Positions 19,216 to 27,782 of a stretch of 64,000 nucleotides of DNA are shown here, one piece after another. A program made the translations under genes and the position numbers. Positions within the stretch are counted from its first letter, which is position 1; each line of letters starts with the position of its first letter. The stretch is from Taklimakanibacter albus. Its GTDB lineage: Bacteria > Pseudomonadota > Alphaproteobacteria > Rhizobiales > Aestuariivirgaceae. The notes under the pieces were generated by a model. It saw only the letters and a program-made list of their open reading frames with translations, ran no database searches and was not told the origin of the DNA. The DNA is taken from positions 434,001 through 498,000 of the forward strand of contig NZ_JAENHL010000006.1 of assembly GCF_016595235.1 (NCBI RefSeq), in the 5' to 3' direction.

Positions 19216-19959
19216 ATGGCCTTTCTCGAGATCAAGGACGTCCACAAGCGTTTCGGTTACCTCGAAGTGCTGCGCGGCGTCGACATGTCGGTCAACGAGC
19301 ATCAGGTCGTCTGCCTGATCGGCCCGTCGGGCTGCGGCAAGTCCACGCTGCTGCGCTGCATCAACGGCCTCGAGCCGATCCAGGGTGGCGAGATCAAGCT
19401 CGAGGGAGACCGCGTCTCGGGCCCGGGCGTCGACGTCAACCGCCTGCGCCGCGAGGTCGGCATCGTCTTCCAGAGCTTCAATCTCTTTCCGCATATGAGC
19501 GTCATCGAGAATGTCACGCTCTCACCGACCAAGGTTCTGGGCTTCAGCAAGGCGGAAGCCCGGGAGAAGGCGATGGCCTTGCTGTCGCGCATCGGGCTCG
19601 AGGCGAAGGCCAATGAATATCCCGACCGCCTGTCGGGCGGTCAGCAGCAGCGCGTCGCCATCGTTCGGGCTTTGGCCGTGGAGCCGAAGCTCATGCTGCT
19701 CGACGAGATCACCTCGGCGCTCGACCCTGAGCTCGTCTCGGAAGTGCTCAATATCGTGCGCGACCTCGCGGGGCAGGGCATGACCATGCTGCTCGCCACG
19801 CATGAAATGGGCTTTGCGCGCGAGGTGGCGTCCAAGGTCTGCTTCCTCTATGACGGTGTCGTTCACGAGGAGGGGCCGCCGGAAAAGATCTTCGGCAATC
19901 CGGAGCATGAACGTACCCGTGCGTTTCTGAAGCGCATCATTGAGGCAGGACGTCTTTAA
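19216..19959 (+). CDS. amino-acid ABC transporter ATP-binding protein (GlnQ-like)
   Basis: A 247-residue ATPase. Walker A is GPSGCGKST near residue 35, Q-loop FQSFNLFPHMS near residue 85, signature [10 protein letters not shown] near residue 140, Walker B LMLLDEITSALDPE, and H-loop [11 protein letters not shown]. The Walker B has DEIT in place of the common DEPT, a frequent variant. It starts 1 bp after the permease stop and energises that permease. Confidence 0.93.
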   Translation: MAFLEIKDVHKRFGYLEVLRGVDMSVNEHQVVCLIGPSGCGKSTLLRCINGLEPIQGGEIKLEGDRVSGPGVDVNRLRREVGIVFQSFNLFPHMSVIENVTLSPTKVLGFSKAEAREKAMALLSRIGLEAKANEYPDRLSGGQQQRVAIVRALAVEPKLMLLDEITSALDPELVSEVLNIVRDLAGQGMTMLLATHEMGFAREVASKVCFLYDGVVHEEGPPEKIFGNPEHERTRAFLKRIIEAGRL

Positions 19960-19968
19960 AACTTTGAC

Positions 19969-20730
19969 ATGGCACGCATCGCAGTCGTCACCGTTCCCTC
20001 GCCACAGTCCTGGATCATCGTCAACGCGCTGGTGAAGTTTTTCGGGCCGGTGACGATCGTCGCCGAGGAGCGCGAATCCAAGCTCACTCTGATCCGCCGG
20101 CGCATGCGCCGTCAGGGCGTGATCACCATTCTGGGGCAGATCGGCTTTGTCCTGTTCCAGCGGCTTTTGGCCCAGAAGTCACGCAAACGGATCGGCGAGA
20201 TCATCGCCGAATATGGCATCGACCCCAATCCCAATGCCGCGTGCGAGATGATCAAGGTCGGATCGGTCAACAGCGACGCCTGCCGTGCTGCTCTGGCAAA
20301 GCTCGCGCCCGATGTGGTGCTGGTCGTCGGCACGCGCATCATCGGCAAGGAGACATTGTCCAGCATCACCGTGCCGGTCATCAATTTCCACTCCGGCATC
20401 AATCCCAAATATCGCGGCCAGGCCGGCGGCTATTGGGCACTCGCCATGGGCGATCCGGACAATGCCGGCGTCACCGTCCATCTTGTCGATGAAGGCGTCG
20501 ATACCGGCGCTGTCCTCTATCAGGCGCGGTTCAAGGCGACGCCGCGGGACAACTTCATCACCTATTTCTTCACGCAGGCGGCGATTGCCCGGCCGCTCGC
20601 CATCACCGCGGTGGAAGACGCGCTGGCGGGGCGCCTCAAGCCGGTCAAGGTCGACCTGCCGTCCCAGCAATTCTACCACCCGACCCTGTGGTTCTATCTC
20701 TGGACGGCCTGGACCAAGGGTGTCTGGTGA
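19969..20730 (+). CDS. formyltransferase-family protein (PF00551 fold)
   Basis: A 253-residue protein with the catalytic core of the methionyl-tRNA/GAR formyltransferase family. The segment INFHSGINPKYRGQAGGYWA near residue 142 carries the Asn-x-His pair, and VTVHLVDEGVDTGAVLYQ near residue 170 carries the catalytic Asp. The N-terminal 110 residues are basic and not conserved (KLTLIRRRMRRQ). It lacks the C-terminal domain of Fmt, so a tRNA role is unlikely; an amine or sugar-amine acceptor is more plausible. It starts 9 bp after the ATPase gene and is probably in the same operon. Confidence 0.78.
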   Translation: MARIAVVTVPSPQSWIIVNALVKFFGPVTIVAEERESKLTLIRRRMRRQGVITILGQIGFVLFQRLLAQKSRKRIGEIIAEYGIDPNPNAACEMIKVGSVNSDACRAALAKLAPDVVLVVGTRIIGKETLSSITVPVINFHSGINPKYRGQAGGYWALAMGDPDNAGVTVHLVDEGVDTGAVLYQARFKATPRDNFITYFFTQAAIARPLAITAVEDALAGRLKPVKVDLPSQQFYHPTLWFYLWTAWTKGVW

Positions 20731-21114
20731 TTATTTGAACGCCTCGTCGACCGGCACCTTATAAGCATTGGCGAGGCGGTTGGTCATGTTGGCGAGCCCG
20801 GTGACCGCATAGACCTCGCGGATCATCTCTTCGCTGGCGCCCTTCTGGCGGGCGCCCGCCGTGTGGCTCGCCATGCAATACTCGCAGCCATTGGTCACCG
20901 ACACGGCGACATAGATCAGTTCCTTGGTGAGGGGATCGAGTGCGCCCGGACCCATCATCTCCTTCAGGCTCTCCCAAACATGACGCAGCATGCGCGGGTC
21001 ATGGGCGAGATGTTTCCAGAAGTTGTTCACATCGGCCACTTTGCGGGTCGCTTTGATGTCGTCGAAGACGGCACGCACCTCGGCGCTCGCGGTGTCATAA
21101 GTGATGGGCTGCAT
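20731..21114 (-). CDS. AhpD-like / carboxymuconolactone-decarboxylase-family protein
   Basis: A 127-residue, all-helical protein with the AhpD active-site motif CEYCMASHTAGARQKG near residue 80 (two Cys and a His, able to act as an alkylhydroperoxide reductase). PLTKELIYVAVSVTNG precedes it, as usual. The frame stays open upstream to 21315, but that part crosses the intergenic repeat. The ATG at 21114, with GAGGG about 8 bp before it, is the credible start. Convergent with the formyltransferase; the stops are adjacent. Confidence 0.87.
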   Translation of the reverse strand: MQPITYDTASAEVRAVFDDIKATRKVADVNNFWKHLAHDPRMLRHVWESLKEMMGPGALDPLTKELIYVAVSVTNGCEYCMASHTAGARQKGASEEMIREVYAVTGLANMTNRLANAYKVPVDEAFK

Positions 21115-21130
21115 TGGTAATTCCCTCAAT

Positions 21131-21258
21131 AGAGCCCTTCCCGTTTTGATCGAATCGTTCCCGATTCGATCAAAACGGGAAAAAGGGCTCGAAATACATT
21201 TAGTCTGGAGCGCTTCCTTATCGCCAAAGTCGGGCAACTTTGGCGGGAAGCGCTCTAG
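21131..21258. repeat. double-hairpin intergenic repeat, copy 2
   Basis: Nearly identical to copy 1 at 8506-8631 and in the same orientation: first hairpin 21132-21190 with GAGCCCTT/AAGGGCTC outer arms, second hairpin 21208-21256 with GAGCGCTTCC, TTAT bulge, CGCCAAAGT, loop CGGGCA, ACTTTGGCG, GGAAGCGCTC. Differences from copy 1 are one extra C in the first loop, changes in the short link between hairpins, and one base in the second loop. Confidence 0.9.
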
Positions 21259-21362
21259 CGGTTCGGCTGCCTCATTCTGCCTTAAACTACCTTGGGAGCC
21301 CCTAATTTTCGTCATATTACTTGGGACTATGGCGCTGTTATGCGCATTCTGGAGGGCGGCAT

Positions 21363-23867
21363 ATGAAAAGAACTGTCATCACCCTGGCCACGGCCTTGCT
21401 GCTGGGAACGTCCTGGACGGCATTGGCCCAGGAGCAGGATCCCAATGCCGTCATCATTCCGGATGGCCAGTCCGGCGCCGGCCAGCAGGAAGGCCAGGCG
21501 CCCGAGCAAAAGCCGGAGAAGAAGCGCAAGAAGCGCGACGCCGAGCAGCAGAACGAGTCGGCGCAGCCTTCGGCCGACCAGCAATTCGAACAGCCGCAGC
21601 CCGAGAAGAAAAAGCGCAAGAAGCAGGCCGAGCAGCCTGATGATTCGATGCAGCAGCCCTCGGGCGGCCAACAGTTCGAGGAACCGAAACCCGAAAAGAA
21701 GCGCAAGAAGAAGCAGGCTGAGCAGCCGGAAGAGATCCAGCAGCAGCCCGCGGCGGAGCAGCAGTTCGAAGAGCCCAAGCCCGAGAAAAAGCGCAAGAAG
21801 AAGCAGCAGGCCGAGCAGCCTGAGGAACCGGTTCAGCAGCCGGTCGAAGAACAGGTCCAGCAGCCGGAGCCGGTGAAGAAAAAGAAGAAGCAGGCGGAAC
21901 AGCCGGAAGAGCCCGTCCAGCAGCAGGTCGACCAGCCGGTCGAGCAGCCGACCGATCAGCAGGCCGAGCAGCCGCAGCCCGAGAAGAAGAAAAAGAAGAA
22001 GGAGCAGGCCGAGCAGCCGGCGCCGTCCGAGCAGACGACGGGCGAATCGAAGACCGAGACCCCGGCCGCCGGCAATGTCCCGGCCGATGTTTCGCAATAT
22101 CTGTCAGACACGCGTCCGGCAAGCGAGCTTTCCGACGCCGAGCTCAGCCAGAGGATCAAGGCCGGCCGCAGCCTCTCGAAGATGAAAGGCCTGCCCGACG
22201 ATGTCCGCCAGGAGCTGGCCGGCAAGGCCAAGCAGGCGCGCACCGAAGCCATCGCGCGTGAGCAAGGTGGTGGAAAGGCGGGCAAGCAGCCCGAGCCTGG
22301 ACAGCAGACGACTGAGCAGCCGACTGGACAGCAGCCCGAACAGACGACTGGTGAATCCACGCCCGGCACGTCGGACCAGGCTGGCGTTCCGCCGGAAGTG
22401 ACACAGTATCTTTCCGACACGCGCCCGGCGAGCGAGCTTTCCGATGCCGAACTGGCCGAACGCGTGAAGGCCGGCCGCACTCTGTCGCGGACAAAGGGCT
22501 TGTCGGACGATGTCCGTCAGGAGCTAGCCGGCCGTGCCAAGCAGGCGCGCACCGAGGCTCTTGCGCGCGAGCAGGGCAAGGGTGGCAAGCAGCCGGAATC
22601 TGGCCAGCAGCCGACGGCGGAGCAGCCATCTGGCGAGCAGCCGACGGCCGAAAAGCCTGTTGGTGAGCAGCCGACCATTGCCGACCCGAAGAAGAATGCT
22701 GAAGGCCAGGAAGTCGTCCCCAACGATCAGGCGGGTCAGCCGCCGATCACGCTCGACAAGAAGGACGTCGAGAAGCTCGACAACACCAAGGCGACGCCGC
22801 AGGCGGAAGCCAAGGCCAAGTCCTATCTGGACGACAACCGTCGGTCCGATCAGTTGAAGGACGACGAGGCCAAGGCGCGTCTCGATGGCATGCGGGAGCT
22901 TCTCTCCGACAACGAGCTGTCGCGCGACACCAAGCGGGAGCTGCGCCGCAAGCTCAAGGAGGAGCGTGATCTCTATCGCAACCGCGTCGCCGAGAAGGTG
23001 ATCGTCGAGGAGAAGAAGGACGAGCAGCGTGACCGCATTCCGCGCCGTCGCGACCGTGAAGAGGATCGCCGCTGGGACAATTGGGCCGAGCGTGACATCC
23101 TGCGTGACCGGCGCCGGTCGGACGAGCTCGAGGAAGGCGAATTGCGCCGCCGCATCGACATCTATCGCGAGGCTATCTACGACGATCGCTACAGCGATGA
23201 CGAGCGGACCTATTGGCGCGACATGATGGATCGCGACCGGCGTTATCTGGGTGACCGCATGCGCCGCGACCGGGACGAGCGCGAGCGTTATTGGCGCGAC
23301 CGGCGCGACCGCAACGAGATCAGGATCGACATCAATATCAATCTGAGCGGCGATCGCGAGCCGCCGGACTCGGCCTTCATCGACGAGATCGACGATGAGG
23401 AACTCGAGGACTATCTGGTCACGGCGCCGCGTCGCAAGGTTCCGCGCCGCTATACGGTGGCCGAGATCGAGGAGGAGCCTGAGATCCGCACCGCGATGCC
23501 GGCCATCGAGATCGACAACATCCATTTCGGCTTCAATGAAGCCTTCCTGCGCGAGGAGGAGGTCGAGAATCTCGACCGCATTGCCGAGGTGGTCGAGAAG
23601 ATTCTGGCCGCCCATCCCGACGAGGTCTTCATGATCGAGGGCCATACCGACGCGGTGGGCTCGGATGCCTATAATCTGAAGCTGTCGCGCGAGCGTGCCC
23701 AGGCGGTCAAGAAGGCGCTCACCAGCTACTACGCCATTGCCCCCCGCAACCTGGTGACGGCGGGGTACGGCGAGCGGTATCTCAAGATCCCGACCGCCGA
23801 GCCCGAGGAGGAGAACCGCCGCGTGTCCTTCCGGCGCGTGACGCCGCTGGTGGGCGAGGCCGAATAG
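21363..23867 (+). CDS. OmpA-family envelope protein with low-complexity and helical repeats
   Basis: An 834-residue protein. Signal peptide (RTVITLATALLLGTSWTALA) at residues 2-23. Residues about 45-230 are repeats of an 'EQP.PEKKKRKKQAEQPEE' type, rich in Gln, Pro, Lys and Glu. Four diverged copies of a roughly 50-residue helical unit follow: near 239 and 341 (YLSDTRPASELSDAEL in both, nearly identical), near 483 (YLDDNRRSDQLKDDEA) and near 576 (ILRDRRRSDELEEGEL). An Arg/Asp-rich segment (about 600-680) leads to a C-terminal OmpA domain (about 710-830: FMIEGHTDAVGSDAYN and LSRERAQAV, peptidoglycan-binding). ATG 21363 is preceded by GGAGGG. Likely anchored to the cell wall; function of the long N-terminal region unknown. 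Confidence 0.87.
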   Translation: MKRTVITLATALLLGTSWTALAQEQDPNAVIIPDGQSGAGQQEGQAPEQKPEKKRKKRDAEQQNESAQPSADQQFEQPQPEKKKRKKQAEQPDDSMQQPSGGQQFEEPKPEKKRKKKQAEQPEEIQQQPAAEQQFEEPKPEKKRKKKQQAEQPEEPVQQPVEEQVQQPEPVKKKKKQAEQPEEPVQQQVDQPVEQPTDQQAEQPQPEKKKKKKEQAEQPAPSEQTTGESKTETPAAGNVPADVSQYLSDTRPASELSDAELSQRIKAGRSLSKMKGLPDDVRQELAGKAKQARTEAIAREQGGGKAGKQPEPGQQTTEQPTGQQPEQTTGESTPGTSDQAGVPPEVTQYLSDTRPASELSDAELAERVKAGRTLSRTKGLSDDVRQELAGRAKQARTEALAREQGKGGKQPESGQQPTAEQPSGEQPTAEKPVGEQPTIADPKKNAEGQEVVPNDQAGQPPITLDKKDVEKLDNTKATPQAEAKAKSYLDDNRRSDQLKDDEAKARLDGMRELLSDNELSRDTKRELRRKLKEERDLYRNRVAEKVIVEEKKDEQRDRIPRRRDREEDRRWDNWAERDILRDRRRSDELEEGELRRRIDIYREAIYDDRYSDDERTYWRDMMDRDRRYLGDRMRRDRDERERYWRDRRDRNEIRIDININLSGDREPPDSAFIDEIDDEELEDYLVTAPRRKVPRRYTVAEIEEEPEIRTAMPAIEIDNIHFGFNEAFLREEEVENLDRIAEVVEKILAAHPDEVFMIEGHTDAVGSDAYNLKLSRERAQAVKKALTSYYAIAPRNLVTAGYGERYLKIPTAEPEEENRRVSFRRVTPLVGEAE

Positions 23868-23895
23868 GCCGCTCTACCGCTACTTGAAGCCTGTC

Positions 23896-23920
23896 CGGGC
23901 CGCCGCTATAAGGCGGCCCG
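23896..23920 (+). terminator. terminator-like hairpin after the OmpA-family gene
   Basis: CGGGCCGCC (23896-23904) pairs with GGCGGCCCG (23912-23920), a perfect 9-bp GC stem with loop GCTATAA, followed by ACGTTTA. It lies 29 bp after the stop and before ndk. Confidence 0.7.
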
Positions 23921-23951
23921 ACGTTTATCAGCAAAACCCAAGGGGAATTTA

Positions 23952-24374
23952 ATGGCCAAAGAGCGCACGCTCTCCATCATCAAGCCGGACGCGACGCGTC
24001 GCAACCTGACCGGCGCCATCAACGCCAAGATCGAAGGCGCCGGCCTCCGCATCATCGCCCAGAAGCGAGTGAAGTGGAAAAAGAAGGACGCCGAGACCTT
24101 CTATAAGGTCCACAAGGAGCGTCCTTTCTATAAGGACCTGGTCAAGTTCATGACCTCGGGCCCGATCGTCATCCAGGTGCTGGAAGGCGAGAAGGCGGTC
24201 GCCAAGTACCGCGATGTCATGGGCGCCACCAACCCGGCCAATGCCAATAAGGGCACCATCCGCAAGGAATTCGCCGAATCGATCGAAGCCAACTCCGTGC
24301 ATGGCTCGGACAGCGCCGACAACGCCAAGAAGGAGATCAAGCTCTGCTTCAAGGCCGCGGAGATCGTGGGCTAA
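23952..24374 (+). CDS. ndk: nucleoside diphosphate kinase
   Basis: A 140-residue enzyme transferring the gamma-phosphate between NTPs and NDPs. It begins [18 protein letters not shown], the expected first strand with the Lys residue. The phosphohistidine motif [12 protein letters not shown] is near residue 117, and [18 protein letters not shown] precedes it. Full length. AAGGGGAATTTA stands before the ATG. Four bp downstream begins the VUT-family gene, probably cotranscribed. Confidence 0.97.
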   Translation: MAKERTLSIIKPDATRRNLTGAINAKIEGAGLRIIAQKRVKWKKKDAETFYKVHKERPFYKDLVKFMTSGPIVIQVLEGEKAVAKYRDVMGATNPANANKGTIRKEFAESIEANSVHGSDSADNAKKEIKLCFKAAEIVG

Positions 24375-24378
24375 GCCG

Positions 24379-24864
24379 ATGTGGGTCGTCGTCTACATAG
24401 TGTCGATCGTCCTGGTGAACTGGCTCTTCGTGGCCGTGTCGCCCTGGCCGACGGTATTCGGCGACCTTTATCTTGCCAATCTGGTGGTCGGCTTCGTCTT
24501 CGTGCTCCGTGACTACGGGCAGAGGCAGGTCGGCCACAAGATCCTGCTGGCGACACTCGTCGCCGGCATCATCACCTATTTCATGGTCGATCCGGCGATT
24601 GCCATCGCCAGCATCACAGCTTTCATCCTGTCCGAGATGACGGACTGGGCCATCTATTCCTTCACCCGGAAGCCCTTGCAGCAGCGCATCCTGATCTCGA
24701 GCCTGGTCGCGGTGCCGCTGGATACGCTGGCCTTCCAATATTTGGCGAATTACCTCACCCCGGCCGCCTTCTCGATGGAAGTGCTGAGCAAGGCGGTGGG
24801 TGTGTTCATCGTCTGGTATCTGCTCAGGCTGCGGACCGGCGACGCGCCGGCGCCGGCTCATTGA
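24379..24864 (+). CDS. VUT-family (YhhQ-like) membrane protein
   Basis: A 161-residue protein with five or six hydrophobic segments (about 2-18, 26-43, 50-75, 80-97, 108-125, 133-150). The pattern ASITAFILSEMTDWAIYSF is characteristic of VUT/YhhQ proteins, some of which carry queuosine precursors (preQ0). It is somewhat short for the family. ATG 24379 is chosen because the longer open frame to 24214 lies inside ndk. The substrate is a guess; no queuosine gene is nearby. Confidence 0.65.
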   Translation: MWVVVYIVSIVLVNWLFVAVSPWPTVFGDLYLANLVVGFVFVLRDYGQRQVGHKILLATLVAGIITYFMVDPAIAIASITAFILSEMTDWAIYSFTRKPLQQRILISSLVAVPLDTLAFQYLANYLTPAAFSMEVLSKAVGVFIVWYLLRLRTGDAPAPAH

Positions 24865-24865
24865 C

Positions 24866-25624
24866 GTGACTCCGGCTGCCGTCGCGATCTACGCCGCGGG
24901 CAGCCTCAGAAACGCGCTGCCGCTCGTCTCGGGCGCTTTCACCAAGAATACCGGCATCGCTGTCACCGTCCGACACGGTCCCGCCGGCCTTTTGCGCGAG
25001 CATATCGAAAGTGGCGGCCGGCCTGATCTCTTCCTGTCGGCGAACATGGAGCATCCTGTCCGGCTGCATCAGCTGGGGCTTGCGGCGCCGCCCATTCTCT
25101 TCGCCCGCAACCGCATGGTGGCTCTGGTCCGCCGCACCGCCGGCATCACGCAGGACAATTTCATCGGCCGTAGTCTCGAGCCGGCGATCCGGATCGGAAC
25201 ATCGACGCCAGTGAATGATCCCTCCGGTGACTATGCCTGGGAGATATTCCGGAGCATCGACGCTGCGCGGGCAGGGGCTTTAGCCATCCTCGATGCCAAG
25301 GCGCAAAAGCTTGTCGGTGGCTCGGTGCCCACAGCCGCCTTGCCGCCGTCATACGATATCGTCGCCAGCGCTCTGGCCGAGGGATCCGTCGATATGTTCC
25401 TGGGCTATGCCACCGGCCTCGTGCCCCTGGCGCACAAGCTCAGCGATGTCGAGATCGTCGAGCTGCCGAAAGAGATCAATGTCGTTCCCGAATATGGCCT
25501 GGCCGTGCTCAAGGACGCATTGCCCTCGGCCTTGTCCTTCGCCCTTTTTCTGATGTCGGGTGCCGGCCAAGGGCTGATCCGGCAAGCTGGCTTCCTGCCG
25601 GTAGCGCTTTCCGCCGACGCCTGA
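24866..25624 (+). CDS. ModA-like oxyanion-binding protein without a signal peptide
   Basis: A 252-residue protein of the molybdate/sulfate-binding class. IYAAGSLRNALPLVSGAF at about residues 8-25 is the ligand-binding strand-helix, and GGRPDLFLSANMEHPVRL near residue 52 matches the 'G.paDvF.SA' segment. The C-terminal lobe includes YGLAVLKDALPSALSF. The start is a GTG at 24866, one base after the VUT stop. Translation begins almost directly at the first strand, and the only upstream extension (to 24800) does not look like a signal peptide, so the protein is probably cytoplasmic. It lies just upstream of a Mo-box and a metal-chelate-type importer, which suggests a role in molybdenum handling. 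Confidence 0.72.
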   Translation: MTPAAVAIYAAGSLRNALPLVSGAFTKNTGIAVTVRHGPAGLLREHIESGGRPDLFLSANMEHPVRLHQLGLAAPPILFARNRMVALVRRTAGITQDNFIGRSLEPAIRIGTSTPVNDPSGDYAWEIFRSIDAARAGALAILDAKAQKLVGGSVPTAALPPSYDIVASALAEGSVDMFLGYATGLVPLAHKLSDVEIVELPKEINVVPEYGLAVLKDALPSALSFALFLMSGAGQGLIRQAGFLPVALSADA

Positions 25625-25655
25625 CCCCTCGCGGCCATTGCTGGCTGCCGGCCAC

Positions 25656-25679
25656 CGATATATACCATCGGATATAACG
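25656..25679. promoter_or_regulatory. ModE-type operator (Mo-box) candidate
   Basis: CGATATATA (25656-25664), spacer CCATCG, and GATATAACG (25671-25679) form an inverted repeat. It agrees with the described ModE recognition pattern of two CGnTATAT-type half sites about 6 bp apart; the main deviation is one base (G at 25671). It lies 20 bp upstream of the ATG of the importer's binding protein, where a repressor would block transcription. This is a by-eye match, not a scored one. Confidence 0.65.
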
Positions 25680-25699
25680 AAATGCGAAATGGGGGTCCG

Positions 25700-26755
25700 A
25701 TGTCTTTCCACCGGCGTGCTTTTCTGGCGCTTGCGCTTCTCTGCCTGAGTGCTCTTCCCAATGCGGCGCGGGCCGAGAGCCGCACGATCGTCGACCAGCT
25801 CAACCGCACCGTGATCTTGCCGACCGAGGTCAACCGCATCGTCGTGCTGCAGCATCAGACGCTCGATATCCTGGTCGAGCTCGGCGCCGCCGATAAGGTC
25901 GTCGGCGTGCTGAAGAGCTGGCCGAGCCTCATTCCGGGCCTCGACAAATATGCGCCGGGGCTGAAAGGCCTGCCGATGCCGGGCGATCTCTCCGCCGCCA
26001 ATGTCGAAGAGGTGTTGAGCCTCAAGCCGGATATCGTCTTCGTCACCAATTATGCGCCGCCTGAGATGATCGAAGCGATCGCCAAGACCGGCGTGCCGGT
26101 CGTCGGTATCTCCCTGTCGAAAGGCGAGGGCGTCGAGGCGCCGAAACTCAATCCGACCTTCGCCGACGACGATGTCGCTTATGCGGAGGGCCTCAAGATC
26201 GGCGTCAAGCTGATCGGCGAGATCGTCGGCAAGTCCGAGCGCGCCGAGGAGCTGCTGAACTTCGCTTTCGCCAACCGCAAGCGGGTCGAGGAACGTGTCG
26301 CCAAGATCGCCGATGCCGATCGCGTCCGCCTCTATATGGCGAACCCCAAGATGAGCACCTATGGTTCAGGCAAATATACCGGCGTCATCATGAAGCGTTC
26401 GGGTGGCATCAATGTCGCGGCGGGTGTGCGGGGCTCGACCAAAGTATCGATGGAGGACGTGCTCGCCTGGAACCCGCAGGTCATCTTCGTCCAGGACCGT
26501 TATGCGCCGGTGGCCGACGAGATCCGGCAGGGGGCGGCCTGGCGAGAGATCGACGCGGTCAAGAACAACCGCATCTACATCACACCCGAATATGTGAAGC
26601 CCTGGGGTTATCCGCTGCCTGAGGCACTGGCGCTGGGCGAGCTCTGGATGGCCAAGAAGCTCTATCCCGATCAGTTCGCCGATATCGACATGCAGAAGGA
26701 AGTGGACGCCTTCTACACCCAATTTTATGCGCAGCCTTATACCGGGCCGCACTGA
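25700..26755 (+). CDS. periplasmic binding protein of a metal-chelate/oxyanion importer (FecB/BtuF class)
   Basis: A 351-residue class III binding protein with a signal peptide (FLALALLCLSALPNAARA, residues 6-25). It shows RTIVDQLNRTVILPTEVNRI, the standard N-terminal strands, VEEVLSLKPDIVFVTN near residue 100, and SMEDVLAWNPQVIFVQD near residue 250. ATG 25700 has GGGGG nearby and is preferred over 25682. FecB-class proteins bind siderophores, haem, cobalamin or, in MolA of Haemophilus influenzae, molybdate and tungstate. The Mo-box upstream and the ModA-like neighbour favour the last. Confidence 0.85.
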   Translation: MSFHRRAFLALALLCLSALPNAARAESRTIVDQLNRTVILPTEVNRIVVLQHQTLDILVELGAADKVVGVLKSWPSLIPGLDKYAPGLKGLPMPGDLSAANVEEVLSLKPDIVFVTNYAPPEMIEAIAKTGVPVVGISLSKGEGVEAPKLNPTFADDDVAYAEGLKIGVKLIGEIVGKSERAEELLNFAFANRKRVEERVAKIADADRVRLYMANPKMSTYGSGKYTGVIMKRSGGINVAAGVRGSTKVSMEDVLAWNPQVIFVQDRYAPVADEIRQGAAWREIDAVKNNRIYITPEYVKPWGYPLPEALALGELWMAKKLYPDQFADIDMQKEVDAFYTQFYAQPYTGPH

Positions 26756-26759
26756 GCCG

Positions 26760-27782
26760 ATGTCCGTAATGGGGAAGGAACGTCGTCTGATCGGGGGCGC
26801 CGTCCTTCTCGGCTTGCCGATCGTTCTGTTCCTTTTGTCCTTCCTGGTCGGACGTTATCCGGTGCCGCCGCTGACGGTGATCCGCATCATCGCCGCGCAA
26901 TTTCTCCCGATCGAGCCGGACTGGCCGCCGCTCGTCGCCTCCGTCGTTCTCGATGTCCGCCTGCCGCGCCTTCTGGCCGGCATGGCGGTCGGCGGTGGGC
27001 TGGCGCTGGCAGGAGCCTGCTATCAGGGCGTCTTCCGCAATCCGCTGGTCTCGCCTTTCACCCTCGGCGTCTCGGCCGGTGCCGGCTTCGGCGCGGCGGT
27101 GGCGATCCTGCTCTTCGAGCAGCATTATGCGACCCAGGCTTTGGCCTTCGTCTTCGGGCTCGCCGCGGTGGCCTTGTGCTTCTTCATGAACCGTCTCTAC
27201 CGCGCCGGCTCGACACTCGTCCTGGTGCTGGCCGGCATCATCGTAAGCTCGCTTTTCACGGCCCTTCTATCGCTCCTCAAATATGTCGCCGATCCGCATT
27301 CGAAGCTGCCGGTGATCGAATTCTGGCTGCTGGGCTCGCTGTCGGCGGTGTCGATGGAAGATGTCGTGGTCGTCCTGATCGTCATGATCCCGGCCTCCAT
27401 CCTGCTGCTGCTTTTGCGCTGGCGCATCAATATCCTGTCCCTGGGCGATGAGCAGGCGGGCATATTGGGCCTGGAAGTCGGCCGTCTGCGTTTCCTCATC
27501 GTGCTGCTCGCGACACTCGTCGCCGCCTCGACCGTGGCGATCAGCGGCATCATCGGCTGGGTCGGGCTGGTCATTCCGCATTTTGCCCGCATCCTGGTCG
27601 GTCCCGATTTCCGCAAGCTGTTGCCGACGACACTGTCCCTGGGCGCCTGCTATCTTCTCCTCATCGACGACATCGCCCGCACCGTCACCGCGGCCGAGAT
27701 ACCCTTGGGGATTCTGACCGCTTTGGTGGGGGCGCCGGCTTTCATGCTGCTTCTGCGGCGCGGATCGCTCGGATGGGCGTGA
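26760..27782 (+). CDS. FecCD/BtuC-type importer permease
   Basis: A 340-residue inner-membrane permease of the type II ABC importers, with about ten hydrophobic segments. Diagnostic stretches are RLPRLLAGMAVGGGLALAGA near residue 72, RNPLVSPFTLGVSAGAGFGA near residue 97, GIIGWVGLVIPHFARI near residue 262 and EIPLGILTALVGAPAF near the C-terminus. ATG 26760 lies 4 bp after the binding-protein stop. The ATPase gene overlaps its last 10 bp. Confidence 0.92.
   Translation: MSVMGKERRLIGGAVLLGLPIVLFLLSFLVGRYPVPPLTVIRIIAAQFLPIEPDWPPLVASVVLDVRLPRLLAGMAVGGGLALAGACYQGVFRNPLVSPFTLGVSAGAGFGAAVAILLFEQHYATQALAFVFGLAAVALCFFMNRLYRAGSTLVLVLAGIIVSSLFTALLSLLKYVADPHSKLPVIEFWLLGSLSAVSMEDVVVVLIVMIPASILLLLLRWRINILSLGDEQAGILGLEVGRLRFLIVLLATLVAASTVAISGIIGWVGLVIPHFARILVGPDFRKLLPTTLSLGACYLLLIDDIARTVTAAEIPLGILTALVGAPAFMLLLRRGSLGWA

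Noticed and set aside
21115-21315. N-terminal extension of the AhpD-like protein
   Set aside because: It runs through the double-hairpin repeat; a good ribosome site precedes the ATG at 21114.
21327-22097. Leucine-rich 'membrane' frame on the minus strand
   Set aside because: It is the complement of the KKRKK/Gln/Pro repeats of the OmpA-family gene; Leu runs are the antisense of Gln/Lys codons.
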